DNA of 18,698 nt, from the NCBI GenBank assembly GCA_041725895.1, contig JBGRQA010000053.1, positions 1-18,698 on the forward strand, written 5' to 3'. Below the pieces are notes generated by a model, which did not search any database, was not told where the DNA came from, and saw only the letters and a program-made list of their open reading frames with translations. The DNA is from JBGRQA01 sp041725895. Its GTDB lineage: Bacteria > Bacteroidota > Bacteroidia > Bacteroidales > Marinifilaceae. Positions 1-6,104 of the stretch are shown in pieces. Position 1 is the first letter of the stretch; every line of letters starts with the position of its first letter. A program made the translations under genes and the position numbers.

Positions 1-56
1 GGCTTTTAGAAATTGAGTCTGAAAAATAAAGTTATAAACAAGTAAACCAACCGTGA

Positions 57-372
57 CACAGAATATTGAACATACCCTTTTTGGAGAAAGTGGTTTTCAC
101 GCGTGTAATGCATACTGCCCCGTTGGGGAAAAGTGAAAACACGCGTGCAAAGCATATTCTCCAACGGGAGAAAGGTAAATTCACGCGTGTATTGCATATT
201 CTCCAAAAAGGAAAGTGGTTTTCACGCGTGTAATGCACACTGCCCCGTTGGGGAAAAGTGAAAACATGCGTGCAAAGCATATTCTCCAACGGGAGAAAGG
301 TAAATTCACGCGTGTATTGCACATTCTCCCAAAAGGGAAAGTGGTTTTCACGCGTGTGTTGCACATTCTCCA
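57..372. repeat. Tandem array of 42-bp units (7 clear copies plus a degenerate one)
   Basis: The hexamer ACGCGT (ATGCGT in one copy) recurs at 99, 141, 183, 224, 266, 308 and 350, giving spacings of 42, 42, 41, 42, 42 and 42. A decayed copy seems to start near 57. Each unit has a conserved half (TTTCACGCGTGTAATGCATA-like) and a variable half with a short inverted repeat, such as CCCCGTTGGGG or CTCCAACGGGAG. The variable halves run A-B-C-A-B-C-C', so there is also a higher-order period of about 125 bp. Reading frames stay open on both strands because 42 is a multiple of 3; I do not regard these frames as genes. The array sits just beyond the fbp terminator. Function is unknown. There are no unique spacers, so it is not a CRISPR array. 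Confidence 0.9.
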
Positions 373-388
373 CTTTTTTTTTGACAAC

Positions 389-423
389 AAAAAAAGCCTC
401 CGGGGGCGAATTCCGGAGGCTTT
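389..423 (-). terminator. Rho-independent terminator of fbp
   Basis: Perfect 11-bp stem AAAGCCTCCGG (393-403) / CCGGAGGCTTT (413-423) with a 9-nt loop. Read leftward it is followed by a run of T's (complement of the A-run 389-395). It lies 28 bp beyond the fbp stop, the expected place for the fbp transcript to end. Confidence 0.88.
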
Positions 424-451
424 AGCTATTTTAAGTAGAATTTAATCTCTT

Positions 452-1471
452 TTAAATGTTGTTGAAAAAGTCGAGAAATTCCTCGGCCTTTTTCACCATG
501 TTGTTCGATCCGGTATACAGAGGAACTCTTTGGTGAAGCTCTGTAGGCTTGATTTTAAGAATTCGCTGGGTTCCATCGGTTGCTTTTCCTCCGGCTTGCT
601 CAGCAATAAAAGCAATTGGGTTGCATTCGTAGATCAAACGGAGTTTTCCAGCAGGATTGGTGATGGTTTGAGGATAGATAAAGATTCCTCCTTTTAACAG
701 ATTCCGGTGGAAATCGGCTACCAATGAACCAATGTATCTCGACGTGTAGGGACGAGAGGAACGCTTGTCTTTTTCCTGGCAGTATTTGATATACTTTTTA
801 ACACCCAGTGGAAAGTTGATGTAGTTTCCTTCGTTGATGGAATAGATTTTCCCTGCTTTGGGGGTTTTGATGTTGGGGTGCGACAGGCAGAATTCTCCGA
901 TGGAAGGATCAAGAGTAAATCCGTTTACTCCGTTTCCGGTGGAATAAACCAACATCGTGGAGGAGCCGTAAATAATGTAACCGGCAGCAACCTGTTTGGT
1001 TCCTTCCTGTAGGAAGTCGTCCAGCTTGGCTACTTCTCCACGGGGGGTGATTCGTTCATAAATTGAGAAAATGGTTCCGATGGAAACATTTACATCAATA
1101 TTGGAAGAGCCATCCAGTGGGTCCATAGAAAAAATATATTTTCCATTTTTTCCCATTTCATCATCAAAAATAATGATGTCCTCATTCTCTTCGGAAGCTA
1201 CACCGCAACATTCGCCACTTGCTTTTAAAGCATCAATAAAATGGTTGTCGGCAAAGACATCCAGCTTTTGTTGGTCCTCTCCCTGCACATTTTCATTTCC
1301 GGCTTCACCTAGAATGTCAACCAGTCCGGCTTTATTTACCTCCCGGTTCACAATCTTTGCAGCAATCCCTATATGATGCAGCAAACGAGACAGTTCTCCC
1401 TTTGCCTGCGGATAATCGGATTGCCGCTGAATGATAAATTGATTTAATGTTTGAACATTGTGTTCTGTCAT
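452..1471 (-). CDS. fbp: Fructose-1,6-bisphosphatase, class I
   Basis: Hydrolyses fructose-1,6-bisphosphate to fructose-6-phosphate plus phosphate, the committed step of gluconeogenesis, in the cytosol. The 339-residue product has the usual length of class I FBPases. It shows the metal-binding acidic motif VASEEN (91-96) and the signature DPLDGSSNID (117-126), whose aspartates bind the catalytic metals. The later YTSRYIGSLVADFHRNLLKG stretch and the KLRLIYECNPIAFIAEQAGG segment are typical of the sugar-phosphate pocket and C-terminal core. The start is the only sensible ATG before the conserved N-terminal helix. It is a single-gene leftward unit, divergent from the aspartate kinase gene and closed by a strong terminator. 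No link to the methionine genes is apparent. Confidence 0.97.
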   Translation of the reverse strand: MTEHNVQTLNQFIIQRQSDYPQAKGELSRLLHHIGIAAKIVNREVNKAGLVDILGEAGNENVQGEDQQKLDVFADNHFIDALKASGECCGVASEENEDIIIFDDEMGKNGKYIFSMDPLDGSSNIDVNVSIGTIFSIYERITPRGEVAKLDDFLQEGTKQVAAGYIIYGSSTMLVYSTGNGVNGFTLDPSIGEFCLSHPNIKTPKAGKIYSINEGNYINFPLGVKKYIKYCQEKDKRSSRPYTSRYIGSLVADFHRNLLKGGIFIYPQTITNPAGKLRLIYECNPIAFIAEQAGGKATDGTQRILKIKPTELHQRVPLYTGSNNMVKKAEEFLDFFNNI

Positions 1472-1504
1472 TTTTTTGGGCTTTTTGGTTTATTCATTTG
1501 GGAG

Positions 1505-1514
1505 TATAAAGTTA
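1505..1514 (-). promoter_or_regulatory. fbp: Possible -7 element for fbp
   Basis: On the reverse strand the bases read TAACTTTATA, one mismatch from the Bacteroidota -7 consensus TAnnTTTG, about 35 bp before the fbp start. No convincing -33 TTG is visible at the right distance, so this is a weak call. Confidence 0.3.
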
Positions 1515-1609
1515 GAGTTTTTTATTTAATCTCTGATACTGAAGCGCAATCGTTTTCTCCGCTAATAAAATTTATGTTATTTTAAGATTAGTTCTTTGTG
1601 GCTTTTGCG

Positions 1610-1617
1610 TAATTTTG
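1610..1617 (+). promoter_or_regulatory. -7 promoter element for AK1
   Basis: TAATTTTG is a perfect match to the Bacteroidota housekeeping sigma -7 consensus TAnnTTTG. It lies 34 bp before the AK1 ATG, leaving a leader of roughly 27 nt. The -33 box is not obvious. The rest of the 180-bp fbp/AK1 divergent spacer is A/T-rich with no other clear element. Confidence 0.5.
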
Positions 1618-1651
1618 TAACTTCAATTTTCAATTTAATAATTCTGAAAAT

Positions 1652-2911
1652 ATGAATGTCTTTAAGTTTGGCGGTGCTTCAGTGGATAGTGCGGAGGGCG
1701 TTAGAAATTTTGTGAAAATAGTTCAGAACTATAAGGAGGAGATGATCATCGTAGTTTCGGCAATGGGAAAAATGACCAATGCTCTCGAAGATTTGGCTCA
1801 TTCCTATTTTCATGGGCATGAGGATACTAAAAATCGTTTTCTTCAGATCAAAAACTATCACCTGGAAATTATTACGGGTCTTTTTTCGGAAAGGGAGTCG
1901 AAAGGATACGAGGAGTTGGAGCAAATATTTTTGGAATTGGAAAAATACCTGGAGAAGACTCCTTCTCTGAACTACGATTTTGAATACGATCAGATTGTTT
2001 CCTTTGGGGAATTGCTTTCTACGAAAATCATATCTCTATTTTTGACTCAAAGTGGCCGCCCCAACAAATGGGTGGATATTCGAAGTTGTTTAAAAACCGA
2101 TGATACTCATCGGGAAGCACGGGTAGATTGGGAACTTTCGTCTAAGTTGATCAATCAGGTTTTCAACTTTGAGAAAACCTTTGTGTACATTACCCAGGGA
2201 TTTATTGGGGGAACCAATACCAATATGACAACCACACTGGGCCGGGAAGGTTCTGATTATACGGCAGCCATTCTGTCCTATATCCTGGATTGTGATCGGG
2301 TGATGATTTGGAAGGATGTTCCGGGAATTATGAATGCCGATCCCAAATGGTTGGATGATGCACAGAAACTGGAACGGATTTCCTACAGGGAGGCCATTGA
2401 ACTGGCATTTTACGGGGCCAAAGTAATCCACCCCAAAACCATTCAGCCACTTAAGAAAAAGGAAATTCCACTTCATGTAAAATCTTTTAAGGAGCCTTCG
2501 GAGCCGGGAACTATTATTGCCAAAGCTAATAACAAGCGGGAGGAACACATTCCGGTATTTATCCAAAAGAAGAATCAGTTGTTGATTTCCATTCAGCCCA
2601 ATGATTTTTCATTTATCATGGAAGAGAATTTGAGTGACATCTTCTCCACATTTGCAAAGTACAGGGTAAAAGTAAATCTTACGCAAAATTCAGCCATCTC
2701 TTTTTCGGTTTGTGTCGACGATACGGGAGAAAAGCTTCGGGAACTGATTGTTGAATTGAAAAAGAACTATAGGGTTCGATACAACGAACATCAGGAACTG
2801 ATAACTATTCGCCACTACAACAGGGAGGCTGTAGAGCGCATGGTTAAAGGGCGAGAGATACTTATGGAGCAACGAAGCAGGAATACAGCCCAGTATGTTT
2901 TGAGTAACTAG
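1652..2911 (+). CDS. Aspartate kinase (monofunctional), copy 1
   Basis: Phosphorylates L-aspartate to 4-phospho-aspartate, the first step towards Lys, Thr and Met. In the 419-residue product, KFGGAS (5-10) is the N-terminal nucleotide-binding motif, GE at 119-120 and TTTLGREGSD (193-202) form the substrate and phosphate site, and KDVPGIMNADP (221-231) and AKVIHPKTI (256-264) complete the amino-acid-kinase domain. The C-terminal part (from about 310) looks like a short ACT-type regulatory region. It is clearly paralogous to the kinase at 7431-8684, with which it aligns without gaps over roughly the first 230 residues. It has its own upstream -7 element and ends 36 bp before the promoter of the methionine operon, so it lies outside the SAM-controlled transcript. 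There is no terminator between them, so readthrough is possible. Which end product controls it cannot be told from sequence. Confidence 0.93.
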   Translation: MNVFKFGGASVDSAEGVRNFVKIVQNYKEEMIIVVSAMGKMTNALEDLAHSYFHGHEDTKNRFLQIKNYHLEIITGLFSERESKGYEELEQIFLELEKYLEKTPSLNYDFEYDQIVSFGELLSTKIISLFLTQSGRPNKWVDIRSCLKTDDTHREARVDWELSSKLINQVFNFEKTFVYITQGFIGGTNTNMTTTLGREGSDYTAAILSYILDCDRVMIWKDVPGIMNADPKWLDDAQKLERISYREAIELAFYGAKVIHPKTIQPLKKKEIPLHVKSFKEPSEPGTIIAKANNKREEHIPVFIQKKNQLLISIQPNDFSFIMEENLSDIFSTFAKYRVKVNLTQNSAISFSVCVDDTGEKLRELIVELKKNYRVRYNEHQELITIRHYNREAVERMVKGREILMEQRSRNTAQYVLSN

Positions 2912-2947
2912 TGCAAAAAAAATAAGGATAAATTTTCGGGGAGGAAC

Positions 2948-2977
2948 TTGTTTTTTACCAAAACCTACTTACATTTG
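2948..2977 (+). promoter_or_regulatory. Promoter of the methionine leader/operon
   Basis: TTG (2948-2950) and TACATTTG (2970-2977) are separated by 19 bp, matching the Bacteroidota -33/-7 promoter (TTTG / TAnnTTTG). Transcription would start near 2983, about 30 nt before the first helix of the SAM-I riboswitch and about 650 nt before the metY start. Confidence 0.7.
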
Positions 2978-3014
2978 TACCTAGGTATAAGGCAAAATCC
3001 TCTTCGAGGAAGTC

Positions 3015-3132
3015 TTTAATTTATACAGAAGAAGTGAGAGAACAGGCTCTGTGACCTTCTGACAACCTCAATGTTCTATGCATTGAACGGTGTCAAATCC
3101 TGACCAAAGTTAATTGGTGAATATAAATTAAA
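3015..3132 (+). promoter_or_regulatory. SAM-I (S-box) riboswitch
   Basis: The aptamer matches the S-box layout. P1 is TTTAATTTATA (3015-3025) paired perfectly with TATAAATTAAA (3122-3132). P2 lower stem is AGAAG (3030-3034) / CTTCT (3056-3060). P2 upper stem is AGAG (3037-3040) / CTCT (3047-3050) with the loop GG available for the pseudoknot. The hallmark stretches are CTCTGTGA (3047-3054), ACAACC (3062-3067) and GGTGTCAAATCC (3089-3100). P3 spans about 3065-3091 with GTTC/GAAC, and P4 is ACCA (3103-3106) / TGGT (3115-3118). S-box aptamers bind S-adenosylmethionine and switch off Met/SAM genes. The P1 3' strand ends 5 nt before the ATG of a Met-rich leader ORF, so ligand binding could hide that start. 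No terminator follows P1 directly; the terminator comes more than 300 nt later. Confidence 0.88.
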
Positions 3133-3137
3133 AGAAC

Positions 3138-3263
3138 ATGAAAATCAGAAAGACTACACATTTAGATCTGACAACTCCATCCGGGGTGAACTTCAAGTTA
3201 CAAAACACCATTTCTTCCTTTCAGGATATGATGATGCGAATGCGTGGCATGCAAATGCTATAA
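3138..3263 (+). CDS. Methionine-rich leader peptide (41 aa)
   Basis: A short ATG-to-TAA ORF starts 5 nt after the SAM-I P1 helix. The first 30 residues are ordinary (MKIRKTTHLD, then a Thr/Ser/Asn-rich stretch). The last 11 read MMMRMRGMQML, six methionines. A Met-codon cluster just before the stop, inside the 5' leader of a Met operon, is the classical layout of an attenuation leader peptide whose ribosome reports Met-tRNA charging. A hairpin (3240-3268) overlaps the Met codons and the stop codon, so a translating or stalled ribosome would change the downstream folding. It is longer than most leader peptides (usually 15-30 aa), so the N-terminal part may have another job. There is no sign of a signal peptide. 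Expression is inferred, not shown. Confidence 0.72.
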   Translation: MKIRKTTHLDLTTPSGVNFKLQNTISSFQDMMMRMRGMQML

Positions 3264-3268
3264 CGCAT
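3240..3268 (+). promoter_or_regulatory. Hairpin over leader-peptide Met codons and stop
   Basis: Outer stem ATGCGT (3240-3245) / ACGCAT (3263-3268) encloses GCAT (3247-3250) / ATGC (3255-3258) with a GCAA (GNRA) tetraloop. The 3' arm ACGCA can alternatively pair with TGCGT at 3307-3311, giving mutually exclusive folds that would respond to ribosome position. Confidence 0.5.
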
Positions 3269-3333
3269 CCTGTCTGGTTCTTTTCCCCTTTCTACTGAGA
3301 CGCTGGTGCGTATAAAACAACACCGACCCGGGG

Positions 3334-3464
3334 ACACAAACACATACTTAATTTAGGTTATTGCTTATTTGGTTGGGTTGCCAAATGAGAACCTTATAGA
3401 ATTCCAATTAAAATAACATTGGCCCGATCTGGTACAACCATTTCGTAATGGCATGTGTTTGTGT
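3334..3464 (+). other. Candidate structured RNA domain (multibranch junction) in the met leader
   Basis: A perfect 12-bp helix, ACACAAACACAT (3334-3345) / ATGTGTTTGTGT (3453-3464), encloses three local hairpins. The first is a two-tier stem, AGGTT (3355-3359) / AACCT (3390-3394) with ATTTGG (3367-3372) / CCAAAT (3381-3386). The second is CCAAT (3404-3408) / ATTGG (3418-3422). The third is CCATT (3438-3442) / AATGG (3447-3451). The loop bases GGTTG (3376-3380) could pair with CAACC (3435-3439). No coding potential is visible. The fold does not match any riboswitch class I can name with confidence. Confidence 0.5.
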
Positions 3465-3466
3465 AT

Positions 3467-3548
3467 TTGGATGCAGTAAGTTGGATAATAGTATCAGGTA
3501 TTTAAATGACCTGTAAGCAACTTACTTGATCCAGCAATCCAATTTTTT
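3467..3548 (+). terminator. Leader transcription terminator (attenuator) before metY
   Basis: A three-tier hairpin: TTGGAT (3467-3472) / ATCCAA (3537-3542), AGTAAGTTG (3475-3483) / CAACTTACT (3518-3526) and CAGGT (3495-3499) / ACCTG (3509-3513), followed at once by TTTTTT (3543-3548). It lies inside the 5' leader, about 90 nt before the metY ATG, where only attenuation makes sense. ATTTGG at 3465-3470 duplicates 3367-3372 and could pair with CCAAAT (3381-3386) as an antiterminator. Confidence 0.65.
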
Positions 3549-3573
3549 AGTGAAATAAAAACAGGTGATTTTA

Positions 3574-3595
3574 ATGACCAAAAAAAACTGGTCAT
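3574..3595 (+). promoter_or_regulatory. Small hairpin upstream of metY
   Basis: ATGACCA (3574-3580) / TGGTCAT (3589-3595) with an A-rich 8-nt loop, 42 nt before the metY ATG. It has no T-tract on the + strand. It may shape the ribosome-binding region or belong to the attenuator; the role is unclear. Confidence 0.4.
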
Positions 3596-3637
3596 GATTT
3601 CATCCGGGAATCGTACACCCTAAAAACAAGAAGAATC

Positions 3638-4957
3638 ATGTCTGAAAAATTAAGATTTGAAACATTACAAATACATGCAGGGCAGGATGTTGATGCCGTA
3701 ACCAATTCGCGAGCTGTACCTCTTTACCAAACCTCCGGATACCAGTTTAACAGTTCGGAACATGCTGCCAATCTTTTCGGCTTAAAAGAGTTTGGTAATA
3801 TCTATACTCGTATTCAAAACCCTACCACCGATGCATTTGAACAACGCATTGCCGCTCTCGAAGGAGGTGTAGCAGCTTTGGCAACCGGATCGGGGCAAGC
3901 GGCTCAGTTTCTTGCTTTGACCAATATTTTGGAATCAGGAGATAATTTTATCTCTGCCGCTCAAATTTACGGAGGCACTTACAATCAATTTAAGGTTCAG
4001 TTTAAACGACTGGGGATCGAAACCCGATTTGTGGATATCGATTATCCTGAAACCATCGAAGGATTGATTGATGAAAATACCAAGGCCATTTATGTGGAGA
4101 CTTTACCCAATCCAAAGTTTTCCATTCCGGATTTTGAGCAGGTTTCTGCCATTGCCCAAAAGTATGATTTGCCTTTGATTGTTGACAACACTTTAGGTGC
4201 CGGAGGTTATCTGTTTCGTCCATTGGAGCATGGTGCCAATATTGTAGTAGAATCGGCTACCAAGTGGATTTGTGGACATGGAACAGCTGTTGGTGGAGTA
4301 ATTGTTGATGGTGGGAATTACAACTGGGGCAATGGTAAATTCCCACAATTCTCCGAACCATCAGATGGATATCATGGACTGGTTTTCTGGGATGTGTTTG
4401 GAGCCGGAAGTCAATTTGGAAACATAGCCTACATCATTCGTGCCCGGGTGGAAGGATTACGTGATTATGGATGCAGCCTGAGTCCCTTCAATTCTTTCCT
4501 GCTTTTGCAAGGATTGGAAACCCTTTCCCTGAGAGTCGATCGCCATGTAGAGAATACCCTGGCCCTGGCCCAATGGCTGGAAGAAGAGGATTGGGTGAAA
4601 AGTGTATCCTATCCTGGATTGAAATCCAATGCTTACTATGAGAAGGCAAAGAAATATTTTCCTAGAGGTGCCGGAGCTGTATTGACCTTTAAGGTAAAGG
4701 GTGGATGTGAAGTTGCAGATAAGATTATTGATGAAGTGAAGTTGCTTTCCCATGTGGCTAACCTGGGCGATGCCAAAACTTTGATTATTCATCCTAGTTC
4801 AACCACCCATGAGCAATTGAGTCTGGAAGAGCAGAAAGCTTCCGGAGTGGAACCGGGGTTGTTGAGAATTTCCGTAGGAATTGAGCACATCGATGATATC
4901 AAAAATGATTTGAAACAAGCTGCGGATAAAGCTATTGCAACGAGAGAAAATCAGTAA
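3638..4957 (+). CDS. metY: O-acetylhomoserine sulfhydrylase (aminocarboxypropyltransferase)
   Basis: A PLP enzyme of the Cys/Met metabolism family. It joins O-acetylhomoserine and sulfide to give homocysteine and acetate, i.e. direct sulfhydrylation that bypasses cystathionine. The 439-residue length suits MetY, which is longer than MetB/MetC because of an insertion in the middle. YTRIQNPT (56-63) supplies the phosphate-binding Tyr/Arg, LPNPKFSIPDF (156-166) and IVDNTLGA (181-188) hold the Asp that contacts the PLP nitrogen, and SATKW (206-210) carries the Schiff-base lysine K209. It is the first structural gene after the long riboswitch/attenuator leader, and metX follows after only 4 nt, so the acetyl donor product and its consumer are translationally close. 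O-acetylserine activity is possible but the neighbours argue for homoserine. Confidence 0.95.
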   Translation: MSEKLRFETLQIHAGQDVDAVTNSRAVPLYQTSGYQFNSSEHAANLFGLKEFGNIYTRIQNPTTDAFEQRIAALEGGVAALATGSGQAAQFLALTNILESGDNFISAAQIYGGTYNQFKVQFKRLGIETRFVDIDYPETIEGLIDENTKAIYVETLPNPKFSIPDFEQVSAIAQKYDLPLIVDNTLGAGGYLFRPLEHGANIVVESATKWICGHGTAVGGVIVDGGNYNWGNGKFPQFSEPSDGYHGLVFWDVFGAGSQFGNIAYIIRARVEGLRDYGCSLSPFNSFLLLQGLETLSLRVDRHVENTLALAQWLEEEDWVKSVSYPGLKSNAYYEKAKKYFPRGAGAVLTFKVKGGCEVADKIIDEVKLLSHVANLGDAKTLIIHPSSTTHEQLSLEEQKASGVEPGLLRISVGIEHIDDIKNDLKQAADKAIATRENQ

Positions 4958-4961
4958 GCAG

Positions 4962-5984
4962 ATGAGCGAGATATTTTATATTCATAAAGATGGTTTGGTG
5001 CTCGAATCGGGAAAGCGATTGGAGGAGGTAACTATTGCCTATCATACTTACGGCAAGTTGAATGCTCAGAAAGATAACGTGATATGGGTATGCCATGCTC
5101 TTACTGCCAATTCCGATGTGTTTGACTGGTGGTCTGGTTTGTTTGGAGAAAACGATTTGTTTAATCCAGGGGAGCATTTTATTGTTTGCGCTAATATTTT
5201 GGGCTCCTGTTACGGAAGTACCGGCCCCTTGTCTATAGATCCTGAAAAACAACAACCATACTATCATAACTTCCCCCAGCTGACAGTCAGAGATCTGGCT
5301 GCAGCCCATGAGTTGCTACGTCAGCACCTTGGAATTGAAAAGATCCGGGTGCTGATAGGCAGCTCTCTCGGAGGAATGCAGGCTCTGGAGTGGTCTTTGT
5401 TACTGAATGGGAAGTTGAGTAACCTGGTTGTACTGGCTTCCAATGCTCGTCATTCTCCGTGGGGAATTGCTTTTAACGAATCGCAGCGAATGGCCATAAA
5501 GGTAGATCCTACCTGGCTGCAATCCTCCGATGAGGCCGGAAAGGAAGGAATGAAGGTGGCAAGGTCCATTGCTTTGTTGAGTTACCGCAACTATACCACC
5601 TACCATCATTCCCAGTTGGAGCAGGAGAATGGGAAGACAGATGATTTTCGCGCCAGCTCCTATCAACAGTACCAGGGAGAGAAATTGGCCCGTAGATTTA
5701 ATGCCTATTCTTATTGGCAGCTTTCCAAGATAATGGACAGCCATAATCTTGGACGAGATAGGGGGGGAGTTTCTGAAGCTTTGAAGAAGATTCAGGCCCG
5801 AACACTGGTGATTGGTGTAGATTCCGATCAGATATTTCCGGTAGATGAACAAAAGGAAATTGCCAAAGGAATTCCCGGTGCGCAATACTGCGAGATTCAT
5901 TCTCTATATGGACACGACGGATTTCTACTGGAGCAGGATAAGTTAACTCAAATAATCAGAGAATTTTTGAATTATAGAATATGA
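4962..5984 (+). CDS. metX: Homoserine O-acetyltransferase
   Basis: Transfers acetyl from acetyl-CoA to homoserine, activating it for MetY. Alpha/beta-hydrolase fold, 340 residues. The nucleophile elbow is GSSLGG (133-138, Ser135), with Asp289 in SDQIFPVDEQ and His318 in YGHDGFLLE completing the triad. CHALTANS (44-51) and ANILGSCYGSTGPLS (77-91) are the oxyanion and family-specific segments. I start at the ATG 4 nt after the metY stop. A longer frame from a TTG at 4935 would overlap metY and has no conserved extra sequence. Whether the acyl group is acetyl or succinyl is decided by few residues, but pairing with MetY supports acetyl. A 120-bp spacer to the next gene shows no clear promoter. 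Confidence 0.94.
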   Translation: MSEIFYIHKDGLVLESGKRLEEVTIAYHTYGKLNAQKDNVIWVCHALTANSDVFDWWSGLFGENDLFNPGEHFIVCANILGSCYGSTGPLSIDPEKQQPYYHNFPQLTVRDLAAAHELLRQHLGIEKIRVLIGSSLGGMQALEWSLLLNGKLSNLVVLASNARHSPWGIAFNESQRMAIKVDPTWLQSSDEAGKEGMKVARSIALLSYRNYTTYHHSQLEQENGKTDDFRASSYQQYQGEKLARRFNAYSYWQLSKIMDSHNLGRDRGGVSEALKKIQARTLVIGVDSDQIFPVDEQKEIAKGIPGAQYCEIHSLYGHDGFLLEQDKLTQIIREFLNYRI

Positions 5985-6104
5985 TTCTGGAGGGATTAGT
6001 AATCGCCTGCTTTCTGAATTTTTGTTTTAAGTGAAAGCGGAGCGTTTGAAATCTTACCGAAGCATTCTGATTAGAGTGTATAAAGTTGAAAAAAGAAAAT
6101 AACT

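Noticed and set aside
57..372. CRISPR array
   Set aside because: The variable halves repeat among themselves (A-B-C-A-B-C) instead of being unique spacers, and no cas genes are nearby.
6..445. Several overlapping open frames on both strands, with repeated peptide blocks (e.g. NTRVNLPFSRW)
   Set aside because: They are the 42-bp tandem array read in different frames; a period divisible by three keeps all frames open. No start context or codon pattern favours any of them.
2912..2947. Terminator between AK1 and the met operon promoter
   Set aside because: No hairpin with a T-tract is present; only an A-rich stretch is seen.
3421..3428. GGCCCGAT resembling part of the S-box core, a possible second SAM-I aptamer
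   Set aside because: The surrounding bases lack the CAACC, GGTGC-AA-UCC and P1/P2 arrangement in the right order. It falls inside a different fold (3334-3464).
4935..4961. Longer metX starting at a TTG inside the end of metY
   Set aside because: The ATG 4 nt after the metY stop gives the normal N-terminus, and the extra residues are just metY's end in another frame.
5981..6034. 17-codon ORF overlapping the metX stop (ATGA)
   Set aside because: The overlap is suggestive, but the peptide has no amino-acid bias matching the pathway and there is no hairpin or terminator partner.
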